This document shows positions 1 through 10,123 of a stretch of 64,000 bases of DNA, one piece after another. The position numbers were made by a program, and so were the translations under genes. The notes under the pieces are model-generated. The model saw only the letters and a list, made by a program, of their open reading frames with translations, was not told the DNA's origin and searched no databases. The DNA comes from Gloeocapsopsis dulcis. Its GTDB lineage: Bacteria; Cyanobacteriota; Cyanobacteriia; Cyanobacteriales; Chroococcidiopsidaceae. Positions within the stretch are counted from its first letter, which is position 1. The number at the start of each line of letters is the position of its first letter. The stretch lies in assembly GCF_032163395.1 (NCBI RefSeq), contig NZ_CP119968.1, positions 4,800,001-4,864,000 on the forward strand, written 5' to 3'.

Positions 1-416
1 ATCAAGAAGAAATTATTGAAATTCTGAAAAAATCCCATATATTTATCGCCCCAAGTGTCACTGCCCAAAGTGGCGATCAAGATGCTCCCGTGAATGTTTT
101 AAAAGAAGCAATGGCAATTGGATTGCCCGTGATTTCTACGTATCATGGCGGAATTCCTGAACTGATTCAAGATAACGTTTCTGGATTTCTAGTAACTGAG
201 CGGAATGCCGATGCGATCGCTAAAAAAATAAGTTATCTTTTAGACAATCCCCAAATATGGGAACAGATTGCCCAAGCAGCTCGCAGGGAAGTAGAAACAA
301 ACTATGATTTGCATAAACTCAATGATGAGCTAGTCGATATTTATCAACAATTACTAATGCAAGGTTTTGTGCGGATGAGTCCTCAAGAGGTCGTGAGAAC
401 AGCCGTAACCTATTAA
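1..416 (+). CDS. GT4-family glycosyltransferase, 3' fragment
   Basis: This is the C-terminal part (about 137 codons, read from position 3) of a GT-B fold glycosyltransferase; the 5' part lies outside the window. Visible are the family's donor-binding region (PVNVLKEAMAIGLPVIST, then GGIPELI) and the following 'G-F-L-V' segment with a C-terminal helix. The conserved E in KEAMA and the E in GGIPELI are those that contact the nucleotide-sugar in GT4 enzymes. It precedes a GT2 gene and a Wzm/Wzt-type exporter, so a role in building an exported glycan is inferred. Acceptor and sugar cannot be told. Confidence 0.85.
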   Translation, partial: QEEIIEILKKSHIFIAPSVTAQSGDQDAPVNVLKEAMAIGLPVISTYHGGIPELIQDNVSGFLVTERNADAIAKKISYLLDNPQIWEQIAQAARREVETNYDLHKLNDELVDIYQQLLMQGFVRMSPQEVVRTAVTY

Positions 417-429
417 CTGAATACCAAAC

Positions 430-506
430 GAATCAAAAATAGACACCCTGCGGGCGGCTTCTCGCCGAGTAGGACACAAAGGAATAAGAGTTTCAGAAAG
501 TCCTTG
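430..506. repeat. MITE-like repeat, truncated left end
   Basis: The right half matches the full copies at 16468-16558 and 49302-49413: GACACAAAGGAATAAGAGTTT-type core and a terminal CGTAAGTTCT (497-506). A GC-rich insert (about 447-472, CCTGCGGG...CTCGCCGAG) sits inside the core, as in the 49302 copy. No clear left terminal repeat is found. It separates the GT4 fragment from the next GT2 gene. Confidence 0.6.
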
Positions 507-564
507 CGTAAGTTCTATATATATAAATATCTGAAACTACAAACAAAGAAGGGAGTTGTCAGTA

Positions 565-1617
565 ATGCCAGAACCACAAGTCACTATTGTTGTTGCACCA
601 CGAGAGCGTTTTAGCTGCGCACAACAATCATTGGAAAGCATTTATGAACATACGCGAATACCATTCAAGTTGGTATATGTTGATGGAGGTTCGCCAGCAA
701 AAATCAAGCGTTATCTAGAAGAACAAGCTACTGAAAAACAGTTTCAACTCATTCGCACTGACCATTATCTCTCTCCTAATAAAGCGAGAAACTTAGGACT
801 AGCGCAGGTAGACAGCCAGTATGTAGTTTTCATTGACAACGATGTTGTTGTTACCCCAGGTTGGTTACAACAATTAGTCAAGTGTGCTGAAGAAACACAA
901 GCAACGGTTGTTAGTCCACTCATTTGTCAAGGTGAACCAGTACATGAAGAAGTGCACTGCGCTGGTGGTGAATCGGGAGTAAAAATAGAAACAAAAGGCG
1001 ATCGCACTCGCCGCCGGATCGTGGAAAAAATCTATAAGCAAGGTCGTAAGGTTGCAGATGTGTTACCGCAACTCCAACGCCATCAAACAGGACTAGCAGA
1101 GTTCCATTGCATGATAGTTCGCACAGAAATCTTTCAGCGGATAGGGATGCTCGATGAAGCGATTTTAAATACCAAGGAACACGTAGATTTCTGCATGGCA
1201 GTCATGGAAACTGGGGGTAGCGTTTATTTAGAACCCGAATCAATTGTCACCTACGTACCAGGACCACCACTGGAATTAACCGATATGCCCTTCTATATGT
1301 TGCGTTGGAGCGACGCTTGGGAACTAACTAGTTTACATCGTTTACGTGACAAATGGAACCTCACGGAAGATGAGTATTTCAAAAATCGGTATAACGGTTT
1401 AGGTTGGCGCAGAAAAACAACCATTATCAAACCTTTGAGCCGCAAGATTAGCAAAACGATCTTAAGGCGTCAAAGCAAAAAAGTTGAGGATTTGCTAGTA
1501 AGTGTGGACAAGGCACTCAATAAATATCTTACTAATCGCTACGCTCGTAAACAGTTGCAGACGCAGCCCAGTCAAACGCCGCCACAACTGCTGCAAAAGT
1601 CCCCAACAACAGTTTGA
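565..1617 (+). CDS. GT2-family glycosyltransferase
   Basis: A 350-residue GT-A fold glycosyltransferase. The N-terminus has the family 2 pattern VTIVVAPRER, then YVDGGSP and VVFIDNDVVVTPGW, which includes the metal-binding D-x-D-like motif (IDND). The C-terminal 80 residues are basic and lack family motifs. I chose ATG 565 because GGGAG at 551-555 is well spaced; an upstream in-frame TTG at 556 overlaps that site. The stop overlaps the TTG start of the permease gene (TTGA), which indicates translational coupling to the exporter. Sugar specificity is unknown. Confidence 0.85.
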   Translation: MPEPQVTIVVAPRERFSCAQQSLESIYEHTRIPFKLVYVDGGSPAKIKRYLEEQATEKQFQLIRTDHYLSPNKARNLGLAQVDSQYVVFIDNDVVVTPGWLQQLVKCAEETQATVVSPLICQGEPVHEEVHCAGGESGVKIETKGDRTRRRIVEKIYKQGRKVADVLPQLQRHQTGLAEFHCMIVRTEIFQRIGMLDEAILNTKEHVDFCMAVMETGGSVYLEPESIVTYVPGPPLELTDMPFYMLRWSDAWELTSLHRLRDKWNLTEDEYFKNRYNGLGWRRKTTIIKPLSRKISKTILRRQSKKVEDLLVSVDKALNKYLTNRYARKQLQTQPSQTPPQLLQKSPTTV

Positions 1618-2510
1618 AGCTACGATTCAAAGGACAGATTTTGAAAAATTCCAGTCTGAGACGAATACCGCCTGAAGTGCTTTATACGCCCCACAGTAAA
1701 CTGAGACATCCAATTCAGTTGTTTAAGCAGATGGGACGGGACTTGCTAGCTTCGCGGGAATTAGCTTGGCGACTGATGGTACGCAATATAACTGCACAGT
1801 ACCGTCAGTCTTTTCTTGGCATTGCTTGGGCTTTTTTACCACCAATCGTTATGGCAGCAGGCTTCACAATAGCAAGTGACGCCAACGTGATCAACGTGGG
1901 TGCGACAGATCTACCTTATCCAGCTTATGTGATGTTCAGTACCGCATTATGGCAGACGTTTGTAGAAGCCATCAATGGTCCTGTGCAAGCAGTGACAGTG
2001 GCAAAGCCGATGTTGGCGAGAGTAAATTTTCCGCGAGAGGCAATCGTTGTAGCGAAGGTAGGGGAAGTATTCTTTAACTTTGGTATTAAGCTGTTGCTGA
2101 TTGTAGCCTTGTTTCTTTGGTTTCAGATTACAGTCAGCTGGACAGTAATTTTGGCATTTGTAGCACTGATTCATTTAGTGATGCTGGGAACATTCTTTGG
2201 TCTATTATTAGCTCCACTAGGTGCTTTGTATCAAGATGTTTCCAAAGGAATTACGCTGATTACAGGGTTTTGGCTATTCCTGACGCCAGTAGTGTTTCCA
2301 GTCCCTAGACAGGGAACCTTTGGAATACTTGTAAATCTTAATCCTGTAACTCCACTACTGGTCACAACGCGAGAATTAGCAACAACAGGAGTCGTTTCAG
2401 AACCTTATGGATTTTGGGTAGCGAGTCTTTTTGCTTTTATGGGATTATTGCTAGCATGGATAGCATTCCGTGTATCTATGCCTTTTGTGATTGAAAGGAT
2501 AAGTTCTTAA
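1614..2510 (+). CDS. ABC-2 type polysaccharide export permease (Wzm-like)
   Basis: A 298-residue inner-membrane permease with about six membrane segments from residue 60 on. The N-terminal amphipathic part RDLLASRELAWRLMVRNI followed by QYRQSFLGIAW is the typical signature of Wzm/TagG/RfbA-type O-antigen or capsule exporters. The TTG start lies inside the stop of the preceding GT2 gene, and the stop TAA overlaps the ATG of the ATPase gene (TAATG). With its partner it would export a lipid-linked glycan across the inner membrane. Confidence 0.88.
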   Translation: MKLRFKGQILKNSSLRRIPPEVLYTPHSKLRHPIQLFKQMGRDLLASRELAWRLMVRNITAQYRQSFLGIAWAFLPPIVMAAGFTIASDANVINVGATDLPYPAYVMFSTALWQTFVEAINGPVQAVTVAKPMLARVNFPREAIVVAKVGEVFFNFGIKLLLIVALFLWFQITVSWTVILAFVALIHLVMLGTFFGLLLAPLGALYQDVSKGITLITGFWLFLTPVVFPVPRQGTFGILVNLNPVTPLLVTTRELATTGVVSEPYGFWVASLFAFMGLLLAWIAFRVSMPFVIERISS

Positions 2511-3790
2511 TGACAACTGAATTGAGGAATCAAGAAATTACAATTCAGCCTGAAGATAGCGAAGTAGTGCTGAGTGTAGAGAGGATATCTAAAAAGTTTT
2601 GCAGAAACTTGAGACGATCTTTACTCTATGGCGTGCAAGATATTGCTACAGAGTTATCAGGAGGAAAGAGAACAAGTGCTAAGTTGCGATCGCAAGAATT
2701 TTGGGCATTAAAAGATGTAAGCTTTCAACTACGGCGCGGTGAAGCTGTTGGATTAGTAGGCTCAAATGGAGCGGGGAAAAGTACACTTTTACGTATTATT
2801 AGTGGTTTAATTAACCCAGATACAGGTTCAGTAAAAATTAGAGGAAGATTAGCACCTCTAATCGCATTAGGTGCTGGATTTAATCCTATCCTGACAGGAA
2901 GAGAAAATATCTATGCGAATATGTCTATCTTGGGTTTGTCTACAAAAGAAATTAAAGCCAAATTTGAGGAAGTTGTAGACTTTGCCGAAATCTGGGAAGC
3001 CATCGATGCACCAGTACAAAATTACAGTTCTGGTATGGCAGCACGGCTAGGTTTTGCTTGTGCAGTTCACACAGAACCAGATATTTTTCTGATAGATGAA
3101 GTGCTGTCTGTCGGGGATGTTAAATTCAAAATGAAATGCCACCGCAGGCTCGCAAAATTGCGCGAGAATGGCACAGCTTTTGTCTTAGTTTCTCACAACT
3201 CGCATAGTATCCTTAACATTTGTAACACGGCAATATATTTGGCAAAAGGTCAATTAATTACTGTAGGAGAAACTGAAGCGGTAGTACGTAAATACGAAGA
3301 AGATCTCTGTCTTAGTGGTATGGAAAAAGCTACCGGACCACTAATATTGCCTAAAAAGTCTCCAGATGAAAGTTTTGGATTAGATATTACCTTGGTTTGT
3401 TTTAAAGATGCACAAGGAAACATCTTAGAGACTCCGATGTCTGGGGAACCTGCTAATTTATGTGTAGAATGCTTTGCACATAAGTATATTGATAACGCAA
3501 ACTTAGGGGTTGTAGTTAAATCTTTATCTGGAGAAAATGATCGCGTACTGTATTTTACCTCTGCAAGTGATAATGAGTTTTTAAAAATTTCTCCAGGAAA
3601 TACTGAGTTGCAAATACAAATGCCGTATTGTTGCTTAATACCTGGTGCATACACTGCAAAAATCTACATCAAAAGCGGCGTATGTTCCTTTGATGTAGTT
3701 GAATCTTTTAGATTCACTGTACAGGCAGATAAAACTATCAGTAGATGTTTATTCTATCAACCACGAACATGGAAAGTCATTAGTAAGTAG
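2510..3790 (+). CDS. ABC polysaccharide export ATPase (Wzt-like) with C-terminal domain
   Basis: A 426-residue ATPase partner of the upstream permease. Walker A is GSNGAGKST (residues 84-92), the signature is YSSGMAARL (about 172-180), Walker B is IFLIDEVLS (about 192-200) and the H-loop is VSHN (about 217-220). The spacing and the RGRLAPLIALGAGF segment are typical of the Wzt/TagH subfamily. Residues 280-426 form an extra beta-rich domain like the Wzt C-terminal domain, which in O9a-type systems binds the finished glycan. That suggests carbohydrate-specific export rather than generic transport. Confidence 0.9.
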   Translation: MTTELRNQEITIQPEDSEVVLSVERISKKFCRNLRRSLLYGVQDIATELSGGKRTSAKLRSQEFWALKDVSFQLRRGEAVGLVGSNGAGKSTLLRIISGLINPDTGSVKIRGRLAPLIALGAGFNPILTGRENIYANMSILGLSTKEIKAKFEEVVDFAEIWEAIDAPVQNYSSGMAARLGFACAVHTEPDIFLIDEVLSVGDVKFKMKCHRRLAKLRENGTAFVLVSHNSHSILNICNTAIYLAKGQLITVGETEAVVRKYEEDLCLSGMEKATGPLILPKKSPDESFGLDITLVCFKDAQGNILETPMSGEPANLCVECFAHKYIDNANLGVVVKSLSGENDRVLYFTSASDNEFLKISPGNTELQIQMPYCCLIPGAYTAKIYIKSGVCSFDVVESFRFTVQADKTISRCLFYQPRTWKVISK

Positions 3791-3802
3791 GTAGTTGCAA
3801 TT

Positions 3803-4681
3803 ATGAGCAATCCGCTTATTAGTATAATCATTCCTACACACAACCGACCCGAATTGCTACCGCGAGCTGTTGAAAGTGCTTTAGCACAAACTTTGGATGA
3901 TTTTGAGGTGATAGTTGTAGATGATGCTTCTACAGAGCTAGTACAACTACCAGAACATCCTCGTTTGCGGTTAATTCGTCTCGATCAGTCTCATGGAGGT
4001 GCAGGTGCTCGTAATGTAGGTACAAAAGCAGCACAAGGACGATGGATTACTTACCTTGATGACGATGATCGCCTACTTCCCCATATGGCTGCTGTATCAT
4101 TAGATGCATTATCTCGAACTCAGTTGCCAACTCCTGTAGGTGTAATTTCGGGAATTGAGGTTGTCGATGCAGAAGATAAAGTTATTAGCAAGCGTCTACC
4201 ACCGCCACTACGTCCAAAAGGCGCACATTTTTCTTTAGAGAAACTCGAACCTGGAAAATCGTATAACACAAAGCAAACATTGGTAGTAGAACGTGATGTC
4301 ATTCTCAAAATAGGTAGCTGGGATGAAGCATTTCGTTCGCGGGTGCATTCAGAATTGTTTTTCAGATTAAATCCTGCATGCTCGATTTTGGGTTTACCAA
4401 CCATTACATATCAGATGTATGCACATCAAGAAAATCGCGTGTCGCGCAACCCTACACTTCGTCAAGAAAGCTTCAATCGTTTAATACGTAAGCACGAATC
4501 TCTGTTCAAAGCACATCCTAAAATGTTTGCTGATTTTATTCTTGAAAATGCTCGTAAATACTACGAAATGGGGCAACCTGGTGTAGCCGTTTCCCATATA
4601 TTATGGGCGATACAAATTCATCCGCGATACACCTTCAGAAAAGTTACTGGGGAATTTCAAGAAAAACTCAAACAGCGATAG
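3803..4681 (+). CDS. GT2-family glycosyltransferase
   Basis: A 292-residue GT-A enzyme starting PLISIIIPTHNRPELL, with IVVDDAS (nucleotide-binding Asp) and YLDDDDRLLP (metal-binding DxD). It lies 12 bases after the Wzt-like ATPase and is the last gene of the glycan cluster; aroB follows on the opposite strand. The C-terminal region past residue 210 is helical and probably a membrane-associated or acceptor-binding tail. The product is not identifiable from sequence alone. Confidence 0.85.
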   Translation: MSNPLISIIIPTHNRPELLPRAVESALAQTLDDFEVIVVDDASTELVQLPEHPRLRLIRLDQSHGGAGARNVGTKAAQGRWITYLDDDDRLLPHMAAVSLDALSRTQLPTPVGVISGIEVVDAEDKVISKRLPPPLRPKGAHFSLEKLEPGKSYNTKQTLVVERDVILKIGSWDEAFRSRVHSELFFRLNPACSILGLPTITYQMYAHQENRVSRNPTLRQESFNRLIRKHESLFKAHPKMFADFILENARKYYEMGQPGVAVSHILWAIQIHPRYTFRKVTGEFQEKLKQR

Positions 4682-4782
4682 TCGTATCATTTTGCCTCAG
4701 AGTTGCTACATATGAGACTGGGGAAGAAAAGCAACGACCTGTTACTAGCCTTTGAGGTGTGTTAATTTTCACTTAACTTGTA

Positions 4783-5871
4783 TTACATCTGCTGCAATAC
4801 TTGATGAATTTGCTCGGATGGTACTTGATCCGTTATCGTCACTACACCAATCTTAGTTGGTAAGATAAATCGGACTTTACCAGCTTTGACTTTCTTATCG
4901 GTTTGCAACGCATCAACGATCGCATTAATCTCGATTTCAGTCGGTAACTGTGTGGGTAGCCCAGTTTTTTGAATTAACGCTAACTGACGATCTTGTGCTG
5001 CTTGTTCCCATAAACCAAGATTAACAGCTAATTGTCCGGCTGCTACCATGCCAATCGCAACCGCTTCACCATGATTGACGATCCGATATCCGGTTAAACT
5101 TTCTACCGCATGACCAATCGTGTGTCCGTAGTTGAGTATTGCGCGTAATCCGGCTTCTTTTTCATCTTTACTAACGACATCAGCTTTTGCTTGACACGAT
5201 CGCACGAGAATTTCTTGTAACAAGTTTTTGCTTAAGTACTGAAATTGATCCAAGCGATCGCACTGTTCCATCATTGCGAACAACTCTGCATCCCGAATTA
5301 CACCATACTTAATCACCTCTGCCATTCCTGCCCGAAACTCGCGTTCGGGTAGTGTTTGAAGTACCTGCGGATCGATTAAAACTAACTTAGGTTGATGAAA
5401 TGCACCGATAAGATTTTTACCTTGGGGATGATTTACACCAGTTTTACCACCAATTGCTGCATCAACCATCGACAACAGCGTAGTTGGTACTTGCACAAAA
5501 TTGATACCGCGCAGCCACGTAGCCGCCGCAAAGCCGGTCATATCTCCAATCACGCCACCGCCTAAAGCAACCATTGTTGCAGCGCGTTCTAAGTGGTTCT
5601 CTAAGGCTATATTGTAGAGTTTTTCTATTGAAGCGAGTGTCTTGTATTGTTCGCCGTCGGGTAGATTGTAACTATTAACATCAAATCCGGCATTTTCTAA
5701 AGACGCGATCACGTTTTCGCCATAGTGTTGAAAAACGGTAGGATTGGAAACCAGCAAGACTTGTTTACCTAGATGCAGATGCGACATCAATTCACCTAGC
5801 TTGGCGATTCCTCCAGGTGCGATCGCAATATCGTAAGCCTGTTGTGGTAAATTTAGCCGAATCGTATGCAT
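4783..5871 (-). CDS. aroB: 3-dehydroquinate synthase
   Basis: A 362-residue enzyme that turns DAHP into 3-dehydroquinate in the shikimate pathway, in the cytosol. It contains the NAD-binding [13 protein letters not shown] segment, the [20 protein letters not shown] block, and the zinc-ligand regions AEVIKYG and [14 protein letters not shown] at 5871 is preferred over an in-frame TTG two codons upstream. It is a single gene, convergent with the glycan cluster. Confidence 0.97.
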   Translation of the reverse strand: MHTIRLNLPQQAYDIAIAPGGIAKLGELMSHLHLGKQVLLVSNPTVFQHYGENVIASLENAGFDVNSYNLPDGEQYKTLASIEKLYNIALENHLERAATMVALGGGVIGDMTGFAAATWLRGINFVQVPTTLLSMVDAAIGGKTGVNHPQGKNLIGAFHQPKLVLIDPQVLQTLPEREFRAGMAEVIKYGVIRDAELFAMMEQCDRLDQFQYLSKNLLQEILVRSCQAKADVVSKDEKEAGLRAILNYGHTIGHAVESLTGYRIVNHGEAVAIGMVAAGQLAVNLGLWEQAAQDRQLALIQKTGLPTQLPTEIEINAIVDALQTDKKVKAGKVRFILPTKIGVVTITDQVPSEQIHQVLQQM

Positions 5872-6029
5872 CGTCAAAACCCGTTATTCCCAGCAGCGTT
5901 GCGCTGTTATTTTATCCTATACACAGGGGTAAGTAAGTCCTTCTGGGTGATGCCACTTGTCATGCAGCATATGGTTTAATATTTTTTAGTACCCAGTGAG
6001 CTGGGAAAACCTTGAATGGGAACGAAAAA

Positions 6030-6125
6030 ATGCTTGGAGTCATCGCTTACATCGTCATGCTAGGTGCTTTTTTTGCCCTTGCAGTTGGTTTACTTTTTGG
6101 TTTACGTGCAGTCAAGTTGATCTAG
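6030..6125 (+). CDS. petL: Cytochrome b6f complex subunit 6 (PetL)
   Basis: A 31-codon gene starting MLGVIAYIVML and ending LLFGLRAVKLI. It forms one hydrophobic helix with a short basic end. Length, the N-terminal ML-x-x-AY-I pattern and the C-terminal GLLFGLR-x-x-K match cyanobacterial PetL, a peripheral single-helix subunit that stabilises the b6f dimer in thylakoids. ATGGGAACG upstream offers a weak GGGA ribosome site. A CCCAG-TGAG-CTGGG hairpin (5992-6005) lies just upstream of it. It is easily missed because of its size. Confidence 0.82.
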   Translation: MLGVIAYIVMLGAFFALAVGLLFGLRAVKLI

Positions 6126-6183
6126 CAGGCAAGAGGTGAGACCTTAAAATCAAGTCTCTAACCTCTACAACCTTGCTACAAAG

Positions 6184-7767
6184 TTAACTCACCAATGCCT
6201 TTGGTTGAATTTCTACTTCAGCTGTGATTTCTGCTTCTCTAGCGCGAAACTCGGTAAGTTGCGCTTCGAGTTCGTCGCGGACAATTTGGCGGTATTCTAA
6301 GAAATGCTCGTTATGCGCGCACACCGCAAGGTAATGATCCCATACTTCAGGATTATTCTTGATGATGCTAAATAAGTGATGCCAGAACTTCCAGCGAGTA
6401 TTGCGCTTGATACCTTGTCGCCAGCAGACGATTAATAACGCACGGACATCTACCCAACTTGGCATTTTAGCTGGAGCTTTGCATTTTGGCGCACCCAGCA
6501 TCAAAAAACAGCGATAGGTGCGATCTAGATACTTAACTGGGTCATATAATTCCCAGAATGACTCGATGTATTCCCGTGTGATTTGTTCGAGCGATCGCGT
6601 CGGGATAAAATTCATCAAAGTTGTCTGGTTAATATTGCCATCTTTCCCGCGTAAGCGTCCTTCTTTGTCTAATCGGTGCCATAAGGCAGTATTTGGCAAT
6701 GCTTGTAGCATCGCAAACGTCGTCGTCGGAATTGCAGTTTGTTCAGCAAAACGGACAATGCGATCGCCTGCACCATCTTTTTCGCCATCAAAGCCGATAA
6801 TAAACCCTGCGATTGGTCTTAACCCCGCACGAGTAATACTTTGAACCGACTCGATTAATGAACTGCGTGTATTTTGAAACTTCTTCGTGAGCTGTAAGCT
6901 GTCTTCATCGGGTGTTTCTATTCCGAGGAATACCGCATCAAAGTTGCATTCAACCATTAAATCCATCAATTCTTGATCTTGTGCAAGATCCACCGATGCT
7001 TCGGTATTAAATCGGAATGGACACTGATGTTCGGCTTGCCAAATTTTTAATTCTTGTAACAACAACTTGACATTGCGTTTATTGCCAATAAAGTTGTCAT
7101 CGACCATGAATACACCACGCCGCCACCCCAAACTGTAGAGATATTCCAACTCGGCTAGTAGTTGGGCTGGAGATTTTGTCCGTGGTTTACGTCCATAAAG
7201 CACAATGATGTCGCAAAACTCGCACTGAAACGGGCACCCGCGCGAGAATTGAATCGACATCGAATCATACGCATCGAATTCTAATAAGTCGTAACGGGGA
7301 ATCGGCGTTGTGGTGACATCGGGTTTAACATCATTAGATCGAAAAGTTCCACCAGTTTTACCTTGTGCGATCGCTTCGATAAACATCGGTAAGGTAATTT
7401 CACCTTCGTCCAATATCAAATAATCTGCGCCTGCTTTTTCTGCTTCTTGAGGAACCGAAGTCGGATAGGGACCACCTACGGCAACGCGTTTTTCCCGTCG
7501 TTTCGCTTCGCGGATTTGGTCGAGAAGATCGTCTTTTTGCACAATCATCGCCGAAAGAATAACAACATCTGCCCATTGCCATTCGGCTTCAGTGACTGCA
7601 CGGATATTGCGATCTACTAGTTTAAACTCCCATTCTTGGGGCAAAATTGCTGCTACTGTAACTAAACCCAAAGGCGGTAGCAGAACTTTACGATTGACTA
7701 ATTCTAAAATTTTTTCGTATGACCAAAACGTTTTGGGAAACCGAGGATAAACTAGTAAAACTCGCAT
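6184..7767 (-). CDS. B12-binding-domain radical SAM protein (DUF4070 type)
   Basis: A 527-residue enzyme. Residues 1-150 resemble a cobalamin-binding Rossmann domain (MRVLLVYPRFPKTFW start, LPPLGLVTVAAILP). Residues about 165-370 are the radical SAM domain with the CxxxCxxC cluster motif in SRGCPFQCEFCDI. The C-terminal part resembles DUF4070. Hopanoid methylases such as HpnP are in this broad class, as are many uncharacterised cyanobacterial paralogues, so the substrate is open. ATG 7767 follows a GGGGA site; an in-frame TTG lies seven codons upstream. Confidence 0.85.
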   Translation of the reverse strand: MRVLLVYPRFPKTFWSYEKILELVNRKVLLPPLGLVTVAAILPQEWEFKLVDRNIRAVTEAEWQWADVVILSAMIVQKDDLLDQIREAKRREKRVAVGGPYPTSVPQEAEKAGADYLILDEGEITLPMFIEAIAQGKTGGTFRSNDVKPDVTTTPIPRYDLLEFDAYDSMSIQFSRGCPFQCEFCDIIVLYGRKPRTKSPAQLLAELEYLYSLGWRRGVFMVDDNFIGNKRNVKLLLQELKIWQAEHQCPFRFNTEASVDLAQDQELMDLMVECNFDAVFLGIETPDEDSLQLTKKFQNTRSSLIESVQSITRAGLRPIAGFIIGFDGEKDGAGDRIVRFAEQTAIPTTTFAMLQALPNTALWHRLDKEGRLRGKDGNINQTTLMNFIPTRSLEQITREYIESFWELYDPVKYLDRTYRCFLMLGAPKCKAPAKMPSWVDVRALLIVCWRQGIKRNTRWKFWHHLFSIIKNNPEVWDHYLAVCAHNEHFLEYRQIVRDELEAQLTEFRAREAEITAEVEIQPKALVS

Positions 7768-8007
7768 AAAATCTCTATCCCCACACAAATTATTGTTTTT
7801 TTATTTTATGCCTAGCTAATGGTTGCTCAGCTAAACCTGATTGCATATTAATAAATTTTTCTAGTTTTTAGCTACTATGCAGTTAATTTTATGATTGTGA
7901 TTTTTTAAATTCTTAACAAAAGGGCTATGAATTTAATGAACCACATAGGCACAAAGGACTCAAAAGATATCATCACTGATGACTTAAATTTGGATATTAA
8001 TGTTCCT

Positions 8008-8958
8008 TTAAAGGTTTTTGCGGGGAGGAATACCGCTGATTTTTAAAACGTCGCTGAGGGTTGCGCAGTAATTTGGTAGACCGAATGTTGCTGGATTTAC
8101 GGCATTACGATAAATGAAATGGCGGTAGTCTAAACAAAAGCGATCCCAAGTTGCCATCTGAATGCGAAATAAAGCAATAATCGCGTTGGCTAACGCTAAA
8201 GTTAAGGGAATACGAAAATAAATCTTTTTGTTGAAATACGCACAAACTTCTTCTACAGCTTGGTTAACTGTTAAAGGTGCTTGACCTAATACAAGCGAAC
8301 GTGATTGATTTTCACTACGCGGATGGTCAACTAAATATCGCACGACTTGGGCAATATCGCGTCCATGAATAAAGTGAAAACTGCCATCGGCTTGGAAAAA
8401 GCGAATTAAATCTACCCATTTTGTGACTTCGGGTAAACCACTAGTAAGGTGCGAATACGGTTTGTTGGCGTCGCCTCCAATCACTAATGTTGGAAAAAGA
8501 ATCGTGGTTTTAGATGCGATTGCCCGTTGACTTAATTGATGATGACAGTCATATTTAGAACGAATATAGTCAGTGCCGATTTCGCCTGCTTGTGGAAGTA
8601 AGTTACCGTTATTGTCGAGAATGCTTGCAGTAGAAAAATAGATGACTTGTTGGCATTCTGGAGACAATAAACTTAGTAACTCTTGGGTTTTAACTACATT
8701 AATATCGTAGGTGTCTGCACCACCCCAAGCTGTTGCCGTGAGAACCGCAGTATCAATCTTTTGCAGTAAGCTAGCAAAGGTACGAATGTTCTGCATATCG
8801 CCCTGCAACACATGAATTCCAGGGCGACAGTTTGTATCGACTTGCAATTTTTGTGGATTCCTAACAAGTAAGTACAACTCGTGATTGGTTTCTTGAATCA
8901 ACGCCTCACTAATGTAATGACCAATGCACCCACTCGCACCTGTAACTAGAATCTTCAC
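8008..8958 (-). CDS. NAD-dependent epimerase/dehydratase (extended SDR)
   Basis: A 316-residue Rossmann protein starting MKILVTGASGCIGHYI, which carries the GxxGxxG dinucleotide motif. It also has a GDMQN acidic motif after strand 3 and a YIRSKYDCHH segment resembling the YxxxK catalytic pair. GTG 8958 begins two bases after the hemE stop, so the two are almost certainly co-transcribed. The shared operon does not prove a tetrapyrrole role, and many cyanobacterial SDRs of this type are uncharacterised. Confidence 0.8.
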   Translation of the reverse strand: MKILVTGASGCIGHYISEALIQETNHELYLLVRNPQKLQVDTNCRPGIHVLQGDMQNIRTFASLLQKIDTAVLTATAWGGADTYDINVVKTQELLSLLSPECQQVIYFSTASILDNNGNLLPQAGEIGTDYIRSKYDCHHQLSQRAIASKTTILFPTLVIGGDANKPYSHLTSGLPEVTKWVDLIRFFQADGSFHFIHGRDIAQVVRYLVDHPRSENQSRSLVLGQAPLTVNQAVEEVCAYFNKKIYFRIPLTLALANAIIALFRIQMATWDRFCLDYRHFIYRNAVNPATFGLPNYCATLSDVLKISGIPPRKNL

Positions 8959-8960
8959 TC

Positions 8961-10010
8961 TTAACCCCTAATGCTGAGATTTTTAGCAGTCTCAAAAAAG
9001 AAGGCGACGTTTTCTTCAGGTGTTTCGGGTAAGACACCATGACCAAGATTGAGAATATGTCCTTGGTTTCCCGCTTTGCGCACTGTATCGTAAATGCGAT
9101 CGCGAATGAATTCTTGAGAACCAAATAACACACCAGGGTCAAGATTGCCCTGCACTTTCATATTGCCGAGTCGTGCCCTAGCATCTGCCATATCAACAGT
9201 CCAGTCTACAGAGATCATATCTGCACCGGATTGTGCCATTCGCTCCAGTAAACCTGCACTACCACTGACTAATAAAATTAAGGGTGTATCAGGATGGGTT
9301 TGCTTGACTTGTTGGAAGACACGCTGTTGATACGGTAAAGCGAAGGTTTCGTAGTCTTGCGGACTGAGTTCTCCCGCCCACGAATCAAACATTTGAACAA
9401 CTTGCGCCCCACAATCAATTTGATAGCGTACGTAAGTGGCGATCGCATCAGCTAATTTTGTCAATAGTTGATGCAAAACTGTAGGATCGGAAAATGCCAT
9501 TCCTTTAATTTTGGAGTAGGTTTTGGAACCTTTGCCTTCTACCATATACGCGGCGAGTGTCCACGGCGCACCCACAAAACCTAAAACGGCAGCTTTATTA
9601 CCAACTTCTTGGCGTAACGCTTGCAAGATTGTTTTGATAAACGGTAATGATTCTTCAGGTTCAAGGGGACGCAACTGATCGACTTGTGCTTGGGTACGAA
9701 TTGGCGAGGCAATAATCGGACCTTTCCCTTCGGCGATATCCATGTCTACGCCCAAGCCAGGTAAAGGTGTCACAATATCGGAAAACAAAATTACTCCATC
9801 AGGTTGAAACGCCCTCCAGGGTTGTAGGGAGACTTCAATCGCAACTTCAGGAATTTCGGAACGTTCGCGAAACGAAGGATATTTTTCCCGTAGTTCCCGA
9901 TAAGCTTTCATATAGCGACCTGCTTGCCGCATCATCCACACTGGCGGACGGTCTAACGTTTCACCATATGCTGCTCTTAATAGATAAGGAACTTGGGTAG
10001 CAACGGTCAT
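8961..10010 (-). CDS. hemE: Uroporphyrinogen decarboxylase
   Basis: A 349-residue cytosolic enzyme converting uroporphyrinogen III to coproporphyrinogen III for haem and chlorophyll. Family signatures are [13 protein letters not shown] (substrate-binding Arg), [12 protein letters not shown] (catalytic Asp), [13 protein letters not shown] and the C-terminal [15 protein letters not shown]. Length is that of the family. It is followed after two bases by an SDR gene on the same strand. Confidence 0.97.
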   Translation of the reverse strand: MTVATQVPYLLRAAYGETLDRPPVWMMRQAGRYMKAYRELREKYPSFRERSEIPEVAIEVSLQPWRAFQPDGVILFSDIVTPLPGLGVDMDIAEGKGPIIASPIRTQAQVDQLRPLEPEESLPFIKTILQALRQEVGNKAAVLGFVGAPWTLAAYMVEGKGSKTYSKIKGMAFSDPTVLHQLLTKLADAIATYVRYQIDCGAQVVQMFDSWAGELSPQDYETFALPYQQRVFQQVKQTHPDTPLILLVSGSAGLLERMAQSGADMISVDWTVDMADARARLGNMKVQGNLDPGVLFGSQEFIRDRIYDTVRKAGNQGHILNLGHGVLPETPEENVAFFFETAKNLSIRG

Positions 10011-10123
10011 TTATCTTTTCACCTTAAATTGTTTTTTATGCCATTGTTCAGCTTATCATTCTGTGATTGTGCTTGTTTCTTGCCGAGTTCAGACAAAACC
10101 CTCCTGTTTGCAGAGAAAAAGTG

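Noticed and set aside
7921-7965. Further MITE-like copy (GAACCACATAGGCACAAAGG)
   Set aside because: Only the core word is shared and neither terminal inverted repeat is present, so it is at best a remnant and is not listed as a feature.
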